The notes: generated from the letters alone by a model not told the origin. A DNA stretch of 64,000 bases from Mixophyes australis (GCA_036250195.1 JAVHZZ010000003.1:88147418-88211417); one strand, 5' to 3'. Shown: positions 48,201-58,338, numbered from the stretch's first letter. Numbers and translations: made by a program.

Positions 48201-48548
48201 TGCTTCAAATTGAAACTTCCTCCTTCTCTGAGATGTCATAATACTTTTCATGTCTCATTACTACGACCACTGGTACTCAATAAATTCTATCGACCTCCCG
48301 GTCGTCCCCCACCAATACAAACCTCTTCTGGAACTGAATTCGAAGTCAGTCGGATCTTGGCCTCTCGCATTCTTCGTGGCAAACAGCAATTTCTGGTCCA
48401 TTGGAAAGGATTTGGCCCAGAGGAGAGATCATGGGTGGACAAGCAGGACCTTCACGCTCCTAGAATTCTCAAAAAGTTCCTTCAAACAGGAGGAGGAAGA
48501 GGAGGGTATACTGTCAGGCGCCGTCCGCACGGCCGCCTGACTGTCTGA
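45216..48548 (+). CDS. pol: Pol polyprotein of the chromovirus (PR-RT-RH-IN-chromodomain)
   Basis: Open in the -1 frame relative to gag, about 1,109 codons after the slip, stop TGA at 48,546-48,548. The frame is open upstream to a GTG at 45,159, but translation by slippage is more likely than a separate start. The protease motif DSGSSGNF is at 45,360. The RT has LDLRGAYN, MPFGLCNAPAIFQ and YLDD (46,302-46,313). RNase H has EVDASSVGIGAVL and DKELLAIKAALEEW. The integrase has an H-H-C-C zinc region (HAGIKKT to CTTCAQHK) and a catalytic triad at D 47,469, D 47,649 and E 47,757, a DD35E spacing. A C-terminal chromodomain (FEVSRILASRI, FLVHWKGF, RSWVDKQDL) may direct integration to chromatin marks. 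The last dozen codons lie in the 3' LTR. No stop or frameshift was seen. Confidence 0.94.
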   Translation, partial: KLFLLNGGGEAVLGESTVAPYSKENSPEFQMAVILSTPKGTFSTTAFVDSGSSGNFISADLASQLQIPLNPLPQPLSLTAVDGSRVTHGSISSVTSPVRLRVGVLHSEMIQLLVLPRSINPLILGLPWLRKHSPQMDWDHAQVMSWGVGCRFECLSRVLPPKCQVMAHSELTHLPEAYMEFQDVFSKVEAEILPPHRPWDCAIVLSPDQPIPKGRTYPLSRPETSAMSQYISENLKRGFIRKSTSPAGAGFFFVKKKDGSLRPCIDYRPLNRITVKNRYPLPLISDLFDKLSGSQIFSKLDLRGAYNLIRIKEGDEWKTGFNTRDGHFEYLVMPFGLCNAPAIFQTFVNDIFHDLLYTSVVVYLDDILIFSKDLKTHREQVKEVLRRLRKHHLYCKLEKCVFEISQVPFLGFIVSGQGLCMDPTKVSAILDWPQPQGLKAIQRFIGFANYYRQFIQGFSTIIAPITALTRKTANPRVWSSEAMSAFITLKKAFSSAPVLSQPDQERPFFLEVDASSVGIGAVLFQESPAGSHNPCGFFSRRFLPSECNYGIGDKELLAIKAALEEWRHLLEGAIFPVTVFTDHRNLVFIQGARCLNPRQARWASFFARFNMKLTFCPGAKNGRADALSRSFDDSDRLRPLVPQHIIDPSNIVALTRTKTSSPPPGRSFVEPHLRFKTLQWAHSSRIAGHAGIKKTTSLLCRRFWWPNVRADVERFIASCTTCAQHKTCRRVPAGLLRPLPIPDAPWESVAMDFITDLPLSAGFTTIWVVIDRFSKMAHFIPLTGLPTASRLADIFIKEIFRLHGCPKEIISDRGVQFTSQFWRTFCKRLNIELKFSSGYHPQTNGQTERINQDLETFLRCFTSDNQNKWSQFLPWAEFSHNQHIHESTGFSPFFIVYGSHPVFPDPFPVSSSPVPAVDTLYREFSLIWAKTKTALLKATQHHKIFADRHRRATPLLKVGDQVWLSTRDLRLKVPSMKMAPRFIGPYTIMQVINPVCFKLKLPPSLRCHNTFHVSLLRPLVLNKFYRPPGRPPPIQTSSGTEFEVSRILASRILRGKQQFLVHWKGFGPEERSWVDKQDLHAPRILKKFLQTGGGRGGYTVRRRPHGRLTV
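48488..48506 (+). promoter_or_regulatory. Polypurine tract
   Basis: AGGAGGAGGAAGAGGAGGG, 19 uninterrupted purines ending 5 bases before the 3' LTR, inside the pol frame. Expected plus-strand primer. Confidence 0.8.
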
Positions 48549-49171
48549 TCGCGCGTCTGGTTGCTAGGCAACCAGACGCGTCACTTCCGGATTCCCCCTG
48601 CCATCCATCCCCTAGCAGTATGACGCGCCCCGTTGCTAGGCAACGGGACGCTATGTGATTCCCGGCGGCAGGCATGACAGCGCTGCAGCGCTGATGCTGA
48701 TTGGATCCCCACATTATTTAAACCTCTTCCTGTCCTCTAATCAGTGCCAGAGTATCAGGTCTTCCTGCCTCCAGCGTTTGTGTGTACCAGTTGCTATATT
48801 GTTCCTGACATTCCTCGTGCTGCTTGTGACCCTTTTGACCCGGACCGTTTGACCACCCCTATCTGGATTCTGCCTTTGTACTGCGCTCCCTGAAGGTTAC
48901 CGACTCGGCTTGCCTCACCATTCTTCTGGATTTCCCTTTTGTACCTCCTCTACCTGAACGTTGCTGAACCGGCCTGTCTGACACCCCCTTGTATCTCGCT
49001 GTGGACTCTAGGAAGGACCGCGACCTGCGTGTCCCTGCAGCGGAGTCCATACTTCCTTGCGGGGGTTCCTGGTGAATACCAGGGGCACGTTAGACTCCGC
49101 GCCTTCCTCTGAGTTGCGCCAACAACAGCAGGTACCTTCTACCAGTCATACACCCACTATCAGTCGTGACA
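48512..49171 (+). repeat. 3' LTR of the chromovirus
   Basis: Same length as the 5' LTR, and I saw no difference on a line-by-line reading. It ends at the second copy of GGCAC, where the hAT transposase frame resumes. Confidence 0.95.
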
Positions 49172-50570
49172 GGCACAACACTGCCAACCTCTTAGAGAAA
49201 CTGAGGGAAATTATCTCTGAGTGGCTTACCCCACTTACACTCTCCTGGGGATTTGTGGTGTCAGACAACGCCAGTAACATTGTGCGGGCATTACATATGG
49301 GCAATTTCCAGCACATCCCATGTTTTGCCCACACCATTAATTTGGTGGTGCAGCATTACCTGAAGAGTTACAGGGGTGTGCAGGAGATGCTTGCGGTGGC
49401 ACACAAAATTGCTGGACACTTTCGGCATTCTGCCAGTGCCTACTGCAGACTCGAGCAACATCAAAAAAGCCTGAACCTGCCCTGCCATCACCTCAAACAA
49501 GAGGTTGTGACGCCCTGGAACTCCACCCTCTATATGCTGCAGAGGATGGAGGAGCAGCAAAAGGCCATTCAAGCCTACACAGCCACCTACGACATAGGCA
49601 AAGGAGTGGGGATGCACCTGAGTCAAGCGCAGTGGAGACTGATTTCCGTCTTGTGCAAGGTTCTTCAGCCGTTTGAACTTGCCACACAACAAGTCAGTTC
49701 CGACACTGCCAGCTTGAGTCAGGTGATTCCCCTGCTCAGTCTGTTGCAGAAGCAGCTGGAGAAAGTGAGGGAGGAGCTGGTAAAGCATTGCTATTCAACA
49801 AAGCATGTAGCTCTTGTGGATGAAGCCCTTCGTACGCTTTGCCAGGATCGGAGGGTGGTCACTCTTTTAAAGTCAGAGGAATACATTCTGGCCACCGTGC
49901 TGGATCCTCGGTTTAAAGCGTATGTTGTGTCTCTGTTTCCGGCGGACACAAGTCTACAGCGGTGCAAAGACCTGCTGGTCAGGAGATTGTCCTCTGAAGA
50001 GGACCGTGACATGCCAACAGCTCCTCCTTCATTTTCTTCAACACCTGTGGCTGCGAGGAAAAAACTGAGTTTTCCTAAATGACCCGCTGGCGGGGATGCT
50101 GAGAACATCTGGTCCGGACTGAAGGACCTGCCAACCATTGCAGACATGTCTACTGTCGCTGCATTGGATGCTGTCACTATTGAAAAAATGGTGGAGGATT
50201 ATTTTGCTGACACCATCCAAGTAGACATGTCAGACAGTCCTTATTTTTACTGGCAGGAAAAAAAGGCAGTTTGGAAGCCCCTGTACAAACTGGCTCTATT
50301 TTACCTGAGTTGTCCCCCCTCCAGTGTGTACTCGGAAAGAGTTTTTAGTGCTGCGGGGAACCTGGTCAGTGAGCGGCGAAGGAGGTTGCGTCCGCAATAC
50401 ATTGAAAAAATGATGTTCATAAACATGAATTATCAATTCTTCAATCAAGACCAGCACTGGCCTCCAGAGACTACAGAGGGTTGTGGAGTCCAGCGGGGAC
50501 GAATTGATACTGTATGAGGATGAGGAATCAGAGGATGAGGATGAGGACGACATCTTGCCTCAGTAGAGCC
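49172..50570 (+). pseudogene. hAT transposase, C-terminal part
   Basis: It resumes the frame after the retrotransposon: NTANLLEKLREI, then WGFVVSDNASNIVRAL with the second catalytic Asp (about 49,260), IPCFAHTINLVVQHYL (about 49,310), TPWNSTLYMLQRM (about 49,510) and YILATVLDPRFKAY. An in-frame TGA is at 50,080-50,082. Beyond it the same frame holds the hAT C-terminal dimerisation domain, with PPSSVYSERVFSAAG and ERRRRLRPQYIEKMMF (about 50,310-50,425). The current frame ends at 50,517. A neighbouring frame continues with a very acidic tail (YEDEESEDEDEDD) to a TAG at about 50,565, so a further small frameshift near 50,455 is likely. The few lesions suggest a recently active source family. Confidence 0.87.
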
Positions 50571-50670
50571 AGTTTAATTTGTACAGGGAGAGATAAATAG
50601 CTTTTTTTGTGTGGGGGCCCAAACAAACCAATCATTTCAGCCACAGTTTTGTAGGCCCTGTCGCTGAAAT

Positions 50671-51460
50671 GATTGGTTTGGTAAAGTGCGCATGTCCTAT
50701 TTCAACAACATCAGGGTGGGTGGGAGGGCCCAAGGACACTTCCATCTTGCAACTCTTTTTTTGGCATTATGTGCTCTTTTTGGCCTAGTTTTTCAAACTG
50801 CCATCCTGTCTGCCACTGCAGTGCCACTCCTAGATGGGACACCTAAATCCCTTGGTCCTGTTGTATCCACACCAGCAACACCCTCCTCGTCAATTTCCTC
50901 CACGATCTCGATCAGAGATAGTCCTGCAGTCCAGAAATATTAGTACCAGAGATTAAACTACGTTCACTGTTCCTGCAGTCCAGAAATATTAGTACCAGAG
51001 ATTAAACTACGTTCACTGTTCCTGCAGTCCAGAAATATTAGTACCAGAGATTAAACTACGTTCACTGTTCCTGCAGTCCAGAAATATTAGTACCAGAGAT
51101 TAAACTACGTTCACTGTTCCTGCAGTCCAGAAATATTAGTAATAGAGATTAAACTACGTTCACTGTTCCTGCAGTCTAGAAATATTAGTACCAGAGATTA
51201 AACTACATTCACTGTTCCTGCAGTCCAGAAATATTAGTACTAGAGATTAAACTACGTTCACTGTTCCTGCAGTCCAGATATATTAGTACCAGAGATTAAA
51301 CTACGTTCACTGTTCCTGATTGGTTTGTTAAAGTGCAAATGTCCTATTTCAACAACATCAGGGTGGGTGGGAGGGCCCAAGGACAATTCCATCTTGCACC
51401 TCTAGCAAACTCTTGCAAATTGCCATCCTGTCTGCCACTGCAGTGCCACTCCTAGATGGG
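50671..51460 (+). repeat. hAT 3' UTR: direct duplication flanking a copied coding piece and an array
   Basis: 50,671-50,837 and 51,318-51,460 are direct copies (GATTGGTTTG, CATGTCCTATTTCAACAACA, TGCCACTCCTAGATGGG). Between them lie a 92-bp copy (50,838-50,929) of the transposase coding segment 42,896-42,987, with three mismatches, and the 49-bp array. Confidence 0.9.
50930..51317 (+). repeat. hAT 3' subterminal array, 49-bp unit, about 8 copies
   Basis: The unit is TTCACTGTTCCTGCAGTCCA, GAAATATTAGTACCAGAGAT, TAAACTACG. It shares AAACTACGTTCACTGTT with the 5' array, in the same orientation. Confidence 0.95.
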
Positions 51461-51828
51461 CCACGTGTTTGTGCCGCCCACTTGTGTCGCTTAGCTTAGA
51501 CATCCAGCTACCTCGGTGCAACCTTTTGGACTAAAAACAATATTGTGCGGTGTGAGGTGTTCAGAATAGACTGGAAATTAGTGGAAATGAATGTTATTGA
51601 GGTTAATAATAGTGTAGGAGTGAAAAAAAAAAACCTAAAATATGGATCTTAGCACTTTTTATGCTTTTTTAGAAAAAAAATCAGAACCCAAAACCCAAAA
51701 TCAGAACCAAAACTATTCGTGGGGTGTTTTGGCAAAACAAATCAGAACCCAAAACCTCAAGCTAATCAGAACCCAAAATCCAAAACCCAAAACCCCAAAA
51801 GTGGCCGGTGCACACCCCTAGTCATGAT

Positions 51829-52542
51829 AAGCAGCAATATAAAATCATTGTCATTGTTGCTTCTCAATAATAGGCCCATATGTCTTTTTACAGCAAAGTA
51901 TTTAAGGCATGATGTACTGTACCTATGGCATTACATTCAGTGCATGCTCATTTTCTCACTATCTATCTTTCCACAATCAATCAGAGGCATTTTCTGGTTC
52001 ACTTCCATATTTATCTTATATGAATGTCTAATACATGAATTGTGCAAACTTTTGCATAACAGTTTTTTTTATGAATGCCAGCAGAGATTAAATAGACTAA
52101 AGAGTTGTTATCATTAGGTTACATGTATAAAACCCCATAAATTCTATCTCTGTTTTTTCGCCAGAGCACAGATGCAAAATTTACAAATTATGTTCAATTT
52201 CATAAATTTCAGTTTCTACAGGTACATTGGCTGACCTGAATCAGTAAGTAACAATTTGCATTGTCCAGTTTTCAAAATTCTATGACAGTGAGCCAAGGCA
52301 AACAGTATTTCTAAAAAATATGCATGTTCCTCCACTTGATCTCATTCTAGCGATAACACTTCACAAAATTATATCTTTTTTTTTTCTGCATTATGCTTCC
52401 TGTCATAAATGATTAGAGATTGGAGAATTCATTTAGCCGTGTCTGAAATGTGATTAACTTGAAGAGATTTGTCTTTGGCAAATTTATCCCGAAATTTATC
52501 CCAATTTGCCATGAGTTTTCTGAATAACTAACAAGACACCCT
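51829..52542. other. Unassigned
   Basis: AT-rich DNA; nothing recognised. Confidence 0.3.
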
Positions 52543-52801
52543 GGGCCTGATTCATCTTTGGACATAAGTCCCTCTGCGCGCCGTATTTTGCATGAAACTG
52601 CTCTGGGCATGTTCAGAAATGGACTTTATGCCAGTGAATGCAAGCGCATGCAATTCAAGTTCAAATGCAAATGACACTTCCGACCTCCTACGATTTGATG
52701 GACAGAACAGGGGAGGGAAGTGGCCAATGCACATTGGCAATGTACCGTAAGGGCATGGTGCCGAAGGTGAGTGCATTCATCCTACTGAAGCTCAGGGCAT
52801 C

Positions 52802-54157
52802 TGTGGTGGTCGAGTACTGATGGGAAATCCTTCCCTTACCTTGTCCTCCAGACACGAGTCAGGTTCTTTTCTGTTCGGATATCCGGTGGTCAGGAGATAA
52901 ATACTTCAATGAAAGGGACAAGGATTGGTCAAACAACTTGGGTTTATTGAGAATGCGGTAAGGATAGTTTCGGTAAGCCACCGCGCCACTGACCCTTTCA
53001 GCTCAATAGTAATGACAAAATAATGCATCTGATCAGCATAGAGCACAATAGCATTTAACATATAACATACACCTGGTTAGTATAAGGCACAATAGCGATC
53101 ACATTGACTAATAAGGCACACTGGTAATCACAGTAACTACTTTCAAGTTAACAATATCTGACTGGTGATGATGCAAGAACCATCAATAATAACCCATCAA
53201 GACTCTTACGGTCACTACCGCGCCCACTAGAGGGCTCCTTCTTATTCAGGTGTTTGGGGTACCGTGCTATTCCCTCTGGGTTAACTTGAATCGCAGCGGT
53301 ACCGCTAACGCTGAATGTCACACCTTCAATATCAATAAATCAACTCTTAGGTAAATCACATAACATTAACAACATCTAAAACATTTGGTGCACCAATATT
53401 ATCCCCGGTAACGTTACCATATTTTACACTCAGTCCTGGGCTGACCTGTGCACAGGAATTTGGTAGTGTTCCAATGTCCTGCAGAGGTTTCCAGAAGGGT
53501 TAAGTAATATAGTAGAAAGCAGGGCTGTTGCTCAGTTCAGGCACAAGATGGCGCTGTTCCCTCAACAGTCAATGAATCTATATTAGCACGTTTGCTCTGC
53601 AACAGGGGATAGTGTCCAGATATCAGAAACACATAGGATATAGCTTAATTGTTCCCTGCAGCCTGTGTAAAGGTATGATCTGGGGGAAAAACTCTCACAA
53701 TCCTTCCTTGTACAAGAATGCAATGGCAGTTTTGGGTAGATTCTCTCATCACTCTTCCCTCTGACACTGGGGTGTGTGCAATACACTGCAGGCTAGGGTT
53801 TTACCCTGAGAGGGTTCTGTAGTTAGTGGAGCTTGTCTTTGGTGCCCCACTGCATGTCCCCAGCTGTTCTCCGTCCACTTTGCTGGCAATGTCACCAGTT
53901 CTGGCAGCAGCTTATCTTCTCTCTGCTCGGCTGCACCTCAGCCCTCTTGTTCCTTCTACCATGCTTCTCTCTCTTTCTCCTCCTTCCTGCACAACCTCTT
54001 CCTGTTACTCCCCCAGCCAATCAGGGCCTTCATCCTCCTCCTGTCAATCACTTCTGGGCACAAGTTTTTAGGACCACAATTAACCCCTTGTAGCCCTGCG
54101 TTTTAAAAGCGTTTATGCACTCCTCTGTGCTGTTCAACAGGGCTTTGGGGCACCACA
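52802..54157 (-). mobile_element. Solo LTR, 1.36 kb, minus orientation
   Basis: Starts TGTGGTGGTCG and ends GGGGCACCACA, with inverted TGTGGTG/CACCACA tips. It is flanked by CATC on both sides (52,798-52,801 and 54,158-54,161). A TTTATTGAG at about 52,946 gives AATAAA on the minus strand, so the LTR reads right to left. It includes a CCTGATTGGCTGG CCAAT-type box on that strand. The 4-bp duplication suggests an ERV-like integrase, but the class is unproven. No coding region is left. Confidence 0.75.
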
Positions 54158-54464
54158 CATCTCAGAGGTACATTTTTTTTTAGCTGCATCGATTGCAAGA
54201 GCTACAGGGCAGGTGTAAATGTTGACTGATAGTGATGACTGACATGTATGCATGATAGAACATGTGTTTTCAACTAACACAAACTGTAAAAATTAAGCTT
54301 ATGTACAGTAATTAATAATATCCTGATGTATGTATTTAATGTGAAAAAAAGATACAAAACAAAAAAAAAATATTTTTATTAATGATTATAGTATTAAGAG
54401 GTGTTTAGGTATGTAATATTGTTTTCCCCATGCATACTAATGTGACTGTATATTGGACATATGC

Positions 54465-54696
54465 CATACTTGCCAACTCCCGGAAACAAGTTTCCGGGAG
54501 AGGGGGCGTGACTGGAAACCGTAATTTGCATCACAGGGGGCGGGGCCAAAATGATGCAAAATGATGCGATTGGCCTCGCCCCGCCCCCTCCCGCCCTCCA
54601 AAATGGAGTGATTCTCTGTGATATCCGGGATCCGGGAGAAATGCCAGCTCGAATTTCGGGAGTCTCCCGGACTTTCCGGGAGAGTTGGCAAGCATG
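54465..54696. mobile_element. hAT-type MITE (CATACTTGCCAAC ends), 232 bp
   Basis: Starts CATACTTGCCAACTC and ends GAGTTGGCAAGCATG, imperfect inverted repeats. It is flanked by the perfect 8-bp duplication ACATATGC (54,457-54,464 and 54,697-54,704). GC-rich, with CCCGG-rich arms and no coding capacity. Confidence 0.93.
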
Positions 54697-55220
54697 ACAT
54701 ATGCATTGCGATTATCCTGCAGTGTTTTCTGCATATGGCAAGTACTGTACAGCCAGAGCATACTTAGATCCACATTCAAATGGAAATGTTTCTTGAGATC
54801 TGCTTGTACACTGGCAGACATGTGCAATGACTTCATTATTTTGCACATTAGGAAAATACTGGCGGTTTTTTTCATGTACAACACAAATACTTGATAGCTT
54901 TATTTTTACACTAATATTAAAAGTTTATCTAGGACATGCTCTACCCCAATTATAAATCTGTCCTCACACTTTAAATTTACCTCTCCCTCCAATACAACAT
55001 GGTTTTGCCAAGGTCCAAAATAACTCATATTTTTTGCTTTACTTTCTTCAATGAATCAGACCATTCTTGTTTTGTTTCTGGATTTCTAAAAAAAAAAATA
55101 TGTAAATTTGATGGGAAATGCTAAAAAAAACACATAAGATGTTTTTGCTTTTTTGAGCTGTTACATGTGTTCATGTGTCTACTATGGACTTTAAATGGTG
55201 TCCCTATCTCTAAATATTAA

Positions 55221-55394
55221 GGGCTAGATTTACTAAGCTGCGGGTTTGAAAAAGGGGGATGTTGTCTATAGCAACCAATCAGATTCTAGCTGTCATTTTG
55301 TAGAAGGTACTAAATAAATGAAAGCTAGAATCTGATTGGTTGCTATAGGCAACATCCCAACTTTTTCAAACCCGCAGCTTAGTAAATCTAGCCC
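55221..55394. mobile_element. Palindromic MITE (X-box/CCAAT family)
   Basis: The ends GGGCTAGATTTACTAAGCTG and CAGCTTAGTAAATCTAGCCC are perfectly inverted. TAA flanks both sides. Each arm carries CTATAGCAACCAATCAGA or its complement. Near-palindromic over the whole 174 bp. Confidence 0.93.
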
Positions 55395-55397
55395 TAA

Positions 55398-56957
55398 ATG
55401 TGGCCATGTCAGAAAAAGATAACTATTGCCTCACTGGTAATGAAATATATAATATATAATAAAAAAATTACAAAAATCCCCTACATATAATCATTAATTA
55501 AATTTGGCCCACTAATTTAGTCATTAATGTGCCTACTGCTATACTAACATTGACCAGTGTGTAACAGTGATCTGTTTGCTAATATCGCCTATCCAAATCA
55601 GCATGTAAATTGGGCAATTTTCACATTAATCTCAAGTGAGTTTGCAAAATCTCACCTTCATACATATGGCGATTTGTATTGCTAAAGAGGCAAAATTATC
55701 CCCAGGAGTGTTTAACACAACTGATCTAAGACCAACCATATACACATAGCTTAACCATACAAACAAATGGACCATCAAACACATAATAATGACAAATTAT
55801 TGCAATAAAGACAAAGGGCCTGATGTAGAGGTAAATAGGTAAATTGGGTGTAATGTACGCTCCAAAAAATTAGTTTAGAGAAATAGCTTATTTACATCCA
55901 AATGTTAAGTTATATACATTTTAAGATCAAAACAGGTCGAGACAAGTAGAATTTGCCCTTGTTTATGCCAAGCACACGTCACAGGCGATCATATCCCACC
56001 TTGTGTCAATGTTTTTATACATTTATTTTATGTGCAACAAATGCATTCGCTAATAGGCATCAATACAACTTAAAAACCTCTCCAACACAGCAAAACCAAC
56101 TTCCCATTTTGTGTATGGAGAAAAAATGTTTTACTTTACCACACACATAAAAAGCATAAAATATATCCGAGAGACGAAGAAAGCACCAATCAGCATCAGT
56201 GGTGCAATCTCAATAAGCCAATTACAAACAAGTCAATCCCTGGCACTGGAGAACATAATCATAATCAATATCTTCATCATCCTCTCTTTCACCTGTTCCT
56301 GCCCAGGCTTTCTCAGGCATATATATATGTCTTTTTCCCATTCTGCATCCTTTCTCAATTACACAAACACATCCTTACTTCACTCGTCCTACATTAGATC
56401 CCCCATCGTGCTCCATCTCACTTCTACAGAATCACCCAAATCTGCAAGGCTGCATATGCACAGAGCAATTTCAAGCAAGACATGCTATACAAACTGGCAC
56501 AGTGCTCACTCTGAATCAGATGCACAGAGAATAAAACTTACCTGCATAATTTAAACCTCCCTAAAGACTTGAACTGTATGCCTGATATGGGGCATAGGGG
56601 AGGGGGCAAAGTGGCATCAATGTGTGTATGGAACTGTAAGGCTTCTGATATAACATTATGCACAGAGGCTTGACCAGGACTACAACTCCCAGACAATCAA
56701 AGCCTGGAGATCTCACTTTAAGACCTGAGGAGCGCTGGCAATTTTGAGTCAAATTGAGGATCGACTCGAATATGTAAAACTCAGATTGTCTGAATAGCAT
56801 GACTCCAAACTATTTTTCTCTATAAATAATGGTCACTGAACCATCAGGCCAACCAGAGTGTATGGAACATAAACAAGCCAATCAGCCTTCATATCTCTAA
56901 TCCACAGTAGGGTTGAATGAAGCCCCAAAAATTCGGTTTGTCATCACCATCATCAAC
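55398..56957. other. Unassigned
   Basis: No recognised gene. A stretch near 56,455-56,530 (CAGAGCAATTTCAAGCAAGA, then CTGAATCAG) resembles 62,365-62,400 and may be an old repeat end. Confidence 0.3.
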
Positions 56958-57194
56958 ATGTTTGTCACGGGCACTAGGAGTTGCTTACCCGAGTTTCACC
57001 AGATGGAACTCTGCTAGAGAGGCGGGGTTATGGCACGCACCTCAAAGCAGGCAGGTGAATGATTGGAGCGACACAACAGCAGGAGAGTAGAGATAGTCTG
57101 AGGAAGTCAGCGACTTGCAGCTATGGTTAGAGGAAAGTCAGCGACTTGGAGCAGTAAACTGGAGGCTGAAGATAATGTAGACACAAGGAGTGGA

Positions 57195-57530
57195 CGTGGA
57201 TAGGTGATGGTAGGTAGAGGAGGAGTCAGTGGTCTGCATACAGCAAGTTGTACCACTGTAGTGATGGGAAGAATAGTACTGGTGCAGGTAGGTAGCAGGA
57301 TAGTCGGTGGTCTGCGTTCAGCAAGTTGTACCACCGCTATGGTGAGGAGTCTGGTCCAGGTGTAGGTAGGTAATAGGAGAGTCAGTGGTCTGCGTGCAGC
57401 AAGTTGTACCACCGCTGTGATAGGAGGACTTGTCCAGGTGCGGGTAGGTAGCAGGGAAGTCAGTGGTCTGCGTGCAGCAAGTTGTACCACTGCTGTGAGA
57501 AAGAATGAGGACTTGTCCAGGTGCAGGAGA
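57195..57530 (+). repeat. Tandem repeat inside LTR, 78-bp unit
   Basis: CAGCAAGTTGTACCAC recurs at 57,241, 57,319, 57,397 and 57,475, exactly 78 bp apart. Confidence 0.93.
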
Positions 57531-57950
57531 GTGAAGTTGAAAGGCAAACTGTGGCTGTATGGAAACAGTGCGAGTAGAGCAATGTCTTGTGAGGCAGAGA
57601 TGGAAGGCACAATGAATAGTCTGTATGGAGTAGATGCCTTGCAGTGAGGAGAAGCTGGTCACAGCAGATATGCACAATAACGCTAAGTAGTAGCGTGAGG
57701 AGATATCGTAGCTTGAGTGAAAGCTAGTCCTAAATGAAGCAATGCAGTAACACAGTCTATATGGGTACTTGTACCCTGTGCAGCAAACAACAATGGATAC
57801 AACTGGTATGCGAGCAATAGGCAATAGTCAATAGTCAGTAGAGCATACCCAGTTGTGTAGATCCGGAATCAGCTGAGAAGTGAAGCGTTGTAGCGGTATG
57901 GGAACCGCCGCTGAGTTGAGCAGGGAGCAGCGTGGAAGCTGAAGCACCAG

Positions 57951-58094
57951 TAGAGCTGGAAGCAGTTTGGAAACTGTACACACGAGTAGAGCTGGAAGCA
58001 GTTTGGAAACTGCACACAGGAGTAGAGCTGGAAGCAGTTTGGAAACTGCACACAGGAGTAGAGCTGGAAGCAGTTTGGAAACTGCACACACCTA
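57951..58094 (+). repeat. Tandem repeat inside LTR, 36-bp unit, 4 copies
   Basis: TAGAGCTGGAAGCAGTTTGG recurs at 57,951, 57,987, 58,023 and 58,059. The open frames on both strands here reflect a 36-bp, stop-free unit. Confidence 0.95.
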
Positions 58095-58338
58095 TAGAAG
58101 TTCACTGGGAGTGAGACTTCAAGATCAGGCAACTACCTAAGGCTGCAGGTGCCTTAAGTAGGGAGGGGTGATTGATCCATCAATCACATTAGTGGTCAGG
58201 TGTAGTTGTTAAAGGGACCTGCGCATGCCCAGTGCGACAGGATGGCGGACGGCCGCGGTTCCACACAGGTGTTAGCGGGAAAGATGGAGAACCACGTACC
58301 AGAGTGGAGGCACTCACACTCCGGTGAGTGACAATGTT

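Larger units (their letters stand above)
43614..49171 (+). mobile_element. Full-length Ty3/gypsy chromovirus (Tf1/sushi-like), probably very young
   Basis: It is bounded by two 660-bp LTRs that I read as identical and by the 5-bp target duplication GGCAC (43,609-43,613 and 49,172-49,176). The interior has a short leader, gag, a -1 frameshift site, pol in the order protease, RT, RNase H, integrase, chromodomain, and a polypurine tract. Chromodomain-bearing Ty3 elements of vertebrates belong mainly to the Tf1/sushi group, whose members use self-priming; the cis signals here fit that. The identical LTRs imply recent insertion, and both reading frames are open, so it may still be competent. No envelope gene is seen. 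Confidence 0.95.
40702..51820 (+). mobile_element. Full-length hAT transposon split by a Ty3 chromovirus
   Basis: The left end TAAAGATGAGCGGGC and the right end, reverse-complemented, TAGGGGTGTGCACCGGC are imperfect inverted repeats. Flanks GTTATGAT (40,694-40,701) and GTCATGAT (51,821-51,828) form an 8-bp target duplication with one mismatch. Without the inserted retrotransposon the element is about 5.56 kb. From left to right it holds three hairpins, a 36-bp-type repeat zone, a 50-bp array, the transposase frame, a duplicated 3' UTR with a 49-bp array, and an AAAACCCAAAAC-rich subterminal zone. Confidence 0.88.
52543..55062 (+). mobile_element. GGGCCTGATTCAT-type element split by an LTR and a MITE
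   Basis: It starts GGGCCTGATTCATCTTTGG and follows the order of the 14,241 copy. Sequence left of 52,801, from 54,162 to 54,456 and after 54,705 belongs to one interrupted copy. A weak right end, AATGAATCAGACC, lies near 55,050-55,062. Non-coding. Confidence 0.65.
56963..58333 (-). mobile_element. Solo LTR, 1.37 kb, inserted in an L2 tail
   Basis: Starts TGTCACGGGCACTAG and ends CGGTGAGTGACA, flanked by ATGTT on both sides (56,958-56,962 and 58,334-58,338). Minus orientation is favoured because a CTGGTGAAACTCGGGTAAG block at its left end resembles the U5 motif of the other gypsy LTRs. It lies within an L2 tail: the ATC repeat left of it and TTTATATAGCGG right of it join once the LTR is removed. 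It contains two minisatellites. Confidence 0.85.

Noticed and set aside
57951..58094. CRISPR-like array
   Set aside because: It is a plain 36-bp tandem repeat without unique spacers, inside a vertebrate LTR.
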